From: Gammaproteobacteria bacterium
GTDB taxonomy: Bacteria; Pseudomonadota; Gammaproteobacteria; Steroidobacterales; Steroidobacteraceae
Length of the DNA stretch: 40,453 nucleotides
Direction: 5' to 3'
Assembly: GCA_030038875.1 (NCBI GenBank)
Contig: JASHQW010000405.1
Coordinates: 1-40,453, forward strand
The position numbers and the translations under genes were made by a program. Shown in pieces: positions 37,600 to 40,453 of this stretch. Below the pieces are notes generated by a model. It did not search any database. It was not told where the DNA came from and saw only the letters and a list, made by a program, of their open reading frames with translations. How positions within the stretch are numbered: the stretch's first letter is position 1; every line of letters begins with the position of its first letter.

Positions 37600-38721
37600 T
37601 CAGCTCGCGGCGGTGCCCTTGAGGTCGAACAAGGCGCGGTACTGGCGCGGCTGGGAGCGCAGATACTGCTCGGGCGCGCGCACGTGTCCGCCGAGATGGG
37701 CCGCCGCATGCCACGGCCAGCGGGGGTCGTAGAGCATGCCGCGTGCCAGCGCGACAAAATCCGCATCTCCCGTGCTGATGATGGCTTCGGCCTGCTCATA
37801 GTCGGTGATGAGGCCGACGGCCACCACGGGCATCCTGGTCGCCTGCTTGACCGCGCGGGCGAGCGGCACCTGGTAGCTCGGCCCGAGAGGAACGTCCTGG
37901 CGTGGATCGAGCCCGCCGCTCGAGACATGGATGACGGCGCAGCCATGCGCCTCGAGCGCCCTGGCGAAGGCGATCGTTTGCTCGATGTCCCAGCCGCCCT
38001 TCACCCAATCGGTGCCCGAGACCCGCATCGCGACCGGCTTGTGCGCCGGGAGGGCCTGACGGACCGCATCGAACACCTCGAGCGGGAAGCGCATGCGGTT
38101 CCCGAGGCTGCCGCCATATTCATCGTCGCGGCGGTTGGAGAGCGGCGAGAGGAACTGATGAAGCAGGTAGCCATGCGCGCCGTGGAGCTGTATCGCCTCG
38201 ATCCCGAGCCGCGCCGCGCGCACGGCGGCCGCGGCAAAGGCATCCCGGATACGCGTGAGGCCCTCGCGGTCGAGGGCTTGTGGGGCGCTCTGTCCGGGCG
38301 CGAACGGCAACGCTGAAGGCGCGACCGTCTGCCAGCCGCCGGCGGCGGTCGCGGGGATCTGCGCGCCTCCCTTCCAGGGCACCTCCGTCGAGGCCTTGCG
38401 GCCTGCGTGCGCGAGCTGAATCGCAATCGGCATCTCCGAATGCCTGCGGATGCTCTCGAGCACGCGCGCCATGGCGGTCTCGGTCGCCTCGTCCCACAGC
38501 CCGACGTCGGCGTAGGTGATGCGGCCAACGGGCTCGACCGCCGTCGCCTCGATGGTGAGCAGCGCAGCGCCGGAGAGGGCGAGGTGGCCGAGATGAATCA
38601 CGTGCCAGTCAGTCATGCAGCCGTCGACCGCCGAGTACTGGCACATCGGCGCGATGACGATGCGGTTCGCGAGCGTCAGCTTGCCGGCGCGGAACGGCTC
38701 GAACAGTTTTGGCCCGCTCAT
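37600..38721 (-). CDS. NADH:flavin oxidoreductase (Old Yellow Enzyme, YqjM-like)
   Basis: 'KLFEPFRAGKLTLANRIVIAPMCQYSAVDGCMTDWHVIHLGHLA', 'QLAHAGRKAS', 'AIQLHGAHGYLLHQFLSPLSNRRDDEYGGSLGNRMRFPLE'. Confidence 0.92.
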   Translation of the reverse strand: MSGPKLFEPFRAGKLTLANRIVIAPMCQYSAVDGCMTDWHVIHLGHLALSGAALLTIEATAVEPVGRITYADVGLWDEATETAMARVLESIRRHSEMPIAIQLAHAGRKASTEVPWKGGAQIPATAAGGWQTVAPSALPFAPGQSAPQALDREGLTRIRDAFAAAAVRAARLGIEAIQLHGAHGYLLHQFLSPLSNRRDDEYGGSLGNRMRFPLEVFDAVRQALPAHKPVAMRVSGTDWVKGGWDIEQTIAFARALEAHGCAVIHVSSGGLDPRQDVPLGPSYQVPLARAVKQATRMPVVAVGLITDYEQAEAIISTGDADFVALARGMLYDPRWPWHAAAHLGGHVRAPEQYLRSQPRQYRALFDLKGTAAS

Positions 38722-38736
38722 GGTTGTCTCATCTTT

Positions 38737-40008
38737 TCACAGCATCGTGGCGAGGTGGCTGTTGACCTTGACGCTCTGAGACTTGGACCCGTGCAATCCT
38801 CGCGGCTGCGCCTGGGCGACGAATTTGAGAGGCAGCTTCGGCCCGAAGACCAGACAGTGGCTCGAGCCGCCGAACTGGAAGTAGCCGAGTTGCTCGCCCT
38901 TGTGCACGTGCTCTCCCTCCCGCAGAGGCTCACCGGACTCCCGCTCGAGCACGCACGATGAGCACTCGGCCATGCCGATCGTGACCAGACACATGAGTCC
39001 TATTCTCCGGTCGTCGGCTTCGATGAAGATGAGAGCCCGCGTGCCCACATGCGCGATGTAACCTTGGGAGTTATTGGGGCCCTCGGGATCAAAGTGCTCC
39101 GAAACGGCCTCCGAGTAGTAGGTACCGGGAATCTTCTGCAGCTTGCGGACCGTGCCGGACACCGGGCTGTGCCAGCGATGATAGTCCCTGGCGCTGAGGA
39201 AGGCCTGGTACACCGTGCCCCCGTCGAAGCGGTCGACGAAGTTCCCGGCCAGCATTTCCTCGAGTGAATAGGGCTGTTCCTTGATCCAGAATTCCGCGCG
39301 CCGCTTGGCGCGTCTCTTGATGGCGAAGGGCGTCGATTCGCAGGCGCTGACGATGATGCGCGAGTCCTCCGGCGCTGCCACCGGGCGCTGGCCAGGCTTG
39401 AAGGCGCGGATGAAGAAGTCGTTCCAGCTCTTGAATCCGAGATAGGGCGCGCTCGCATCGCTCTGGAACTCATCGAGCCTGAGTCTCTTCCAGGCGTGCG
39501 GGCTCAGCCACCCCCTCGGGGAGTCATTGAGGACGTAGCGGGATTTCTCACTGCTCAGGAACTCGCTCCAGGCCGCAAGGTATTTGCGCAACGTGGCATT
39601 CACTCTCTCATCTGCGAAGGCCGCGAGCCCCGTCGGCGTAATCATCGGGTAGTCGAGGATCGCGTTGATCGGGAACCCGACCATGTAGGTGCGGTTGTAT
39701 TCCGGCGCCCGGCTCAAGAGGTGGTTCAGGACCTCGAGCATTTCGCGGTAGTTCCTGAGCCTGATATCGCCCCACACGGACCTCATCCGCCTGCGGGGCT
39801 GCTCCTCGAACATGCGGGTGAAGTACATGCGCATCACCGCATCGCCTTCGATCAGCTCCTGGAATTCCTTCACAACCGGATGAAGCTCCGCGCGGCGCTT
39901 TCGAACCGCGGCGCGGGTCGTGCGCAGCCAGTGCGCCAGGTGGCGGCCCTCGTGGGGCAGCCAGCCGCCGAGGCGGCTCATGCGGCGGGAGACAGTCTTT
40001 GAACTCAT
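38737..40008 (-). CDS. Phosphatidylserine decarboxylase family protein with PsiD-like N-terminal extension
   Basis: 'FKSWNDFFIRAFKPGQRPVAAPED', 'DYHRWHSPVSGTV', 'GYFQFGGSSHCLVFGP' (GGSS cleavage-type motif), plus an N-terminal 'HPVVKEFQELIEGDAVMRMYFTRMFEE' region. Confidence 0.85.
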   Translation of the reverse strand: MSSKTVSRRMSRLGGWLPHEGRHLAHWLRTTRAAVRKRRAELHPVVKEFQELIEGDAVMRMYFTRMFEEQPRRRMRSVWGDIRLRNYREMLEVLNHLLSRAPEYNRTYMVGFPINAILDYPMITPTGLAAFADERVNATLRKYLAAWSEFLSSEKSRYVLNDSPRGWLSPHAWKRLRLDEFQSDASAPYLGFKSWNDFFIRAFKPGQRPVAAPEDSRIIVSACESTPFAIKRRAKRRAEFWIKEQPYSLEEMLAGNFVDRFDGGTVYQAFLSARDYHRWHSPVSGTVRKLQKIPGTYYSEAVSEHFDPEGPNNSQGYIAHVGTRALIFIEADDRRIGLMCLVTIGMAECSSCVLERESGEPLREGEHVHKGEQLGYFQFGGSSHCLVFGPKLPLKFVAQAQPRGLHGSKSQSVKVNSHLATML

Positions 40009-40069
40009 CCGTGGCGTCTCTGCGCCCCATATTAAGGAGGCTCCCCCGGCGCCGCTTGCTACAAGCACC

Positions 40070-40273
40070 CTACGCAGAGCCCTGCGGCGTCTCCGCGATC
40101 ACGTCCTCGAGCGAGTCGCTGTCCGATACATCTTTCGTGCCCTGAAGAGGCGCCGTGTCCTCCCGCCTGCGAAGCCTGGGCGCATTCCTCAGGTAGTCGT
40201 CACTCCCCAGGGACTCGAATGGGTTGAATTCCACAGGGCGGTCGATGCGAGGTCTCCATGCGCGAACTTTCAT
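40070..40273 (-). CDS. Small hypothetical protein (67 aa)
   Basis: Strong AGGAGG nine nt before ATG at 40273; MKVRAWRPRIDRPVEFNPFESLGSDDYLRNAPRLRRREDTAP...; 61 bp upstream of the PSD-like gene on the same strand. Confidence 0.6.
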   Translation of the reverse strand: MKVRAWRPRIDRPVEFNPFESLGSDDYLRNAPRLRRREDTAPLQGTKDVSDSDSLEDVIAETPQGSA

Positions 40274-40453
40274 GATCGTCACCCTCCTGATGGCCTAGGG
40301 TATGTTGCCCACGCGCCCCCGGCTCGAACAATGCGCAGCAATACGGACCCCCGGCCAGCCGCGCGCCAGCCGGCATCCCTTGGTCGGGGAAAACCCTTAT
40401 CGACGCGACTGCCTGGGTTGGGTATTTAGCTCGGCATTCATGGAGCAGGGGCT

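Noticed and set aside
1-40453. CRISPR array, tRNA, rRNA or prophage signatures
   Set aside because: No spaced short direct repeats, no cloverleaf or rRNA-like sequence, and no phage structural genes were seen by eye.

Overview
GC-rich proteobacterial-type window with four blocks. (1) 1-16015 (+): the 3' end of a giant repeat adhesin (8 visible ~135-aa repeats plus a C-terminal cohesin-like domain), followed by a tightly packed locus: 2xGAF-HlyD adaptor, PqqD-like/M50 protease/lipoyl protein, short SecA-like ATPase, second HlyD adaptor, DUF3467 protein, IS630-type insertion, TolC-like protein, TPR-glycosyltransferase. No ABC exporter ATPase is visible in this block. This is my main candidate for an undescribed system: a type I-like export route powered or escorted by a SecA paralog. 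(2) 16.1-23.8 kb: UrcA-like protein, TonB-dependent receptor, OmpR/KdpE-type response regulator without an adjacent kinase, MacB/MacA-like pair. (3) 23.9-30.5 kb: FAD dehydrogenase, flavin reductase, M20 peptidase, PagL-like deacylase, ThDP enzyme, DUF3175 protein. (4) 30.5-40.3 kb: archaemetzincin on +, convergent with a long minus-strand gene train: small protein, PsiD-like phosphatidylserine decarboxylase, OYE, ACP-acyl ligase-PlsC fusion, archease, RtcB, RNase Z-like MBL protein, VIT1-like membrane protein. Many long antisense ORFs are GC-driven shadow ORFs and were rejected. All family calls are by eye from motifs; no database search was run.
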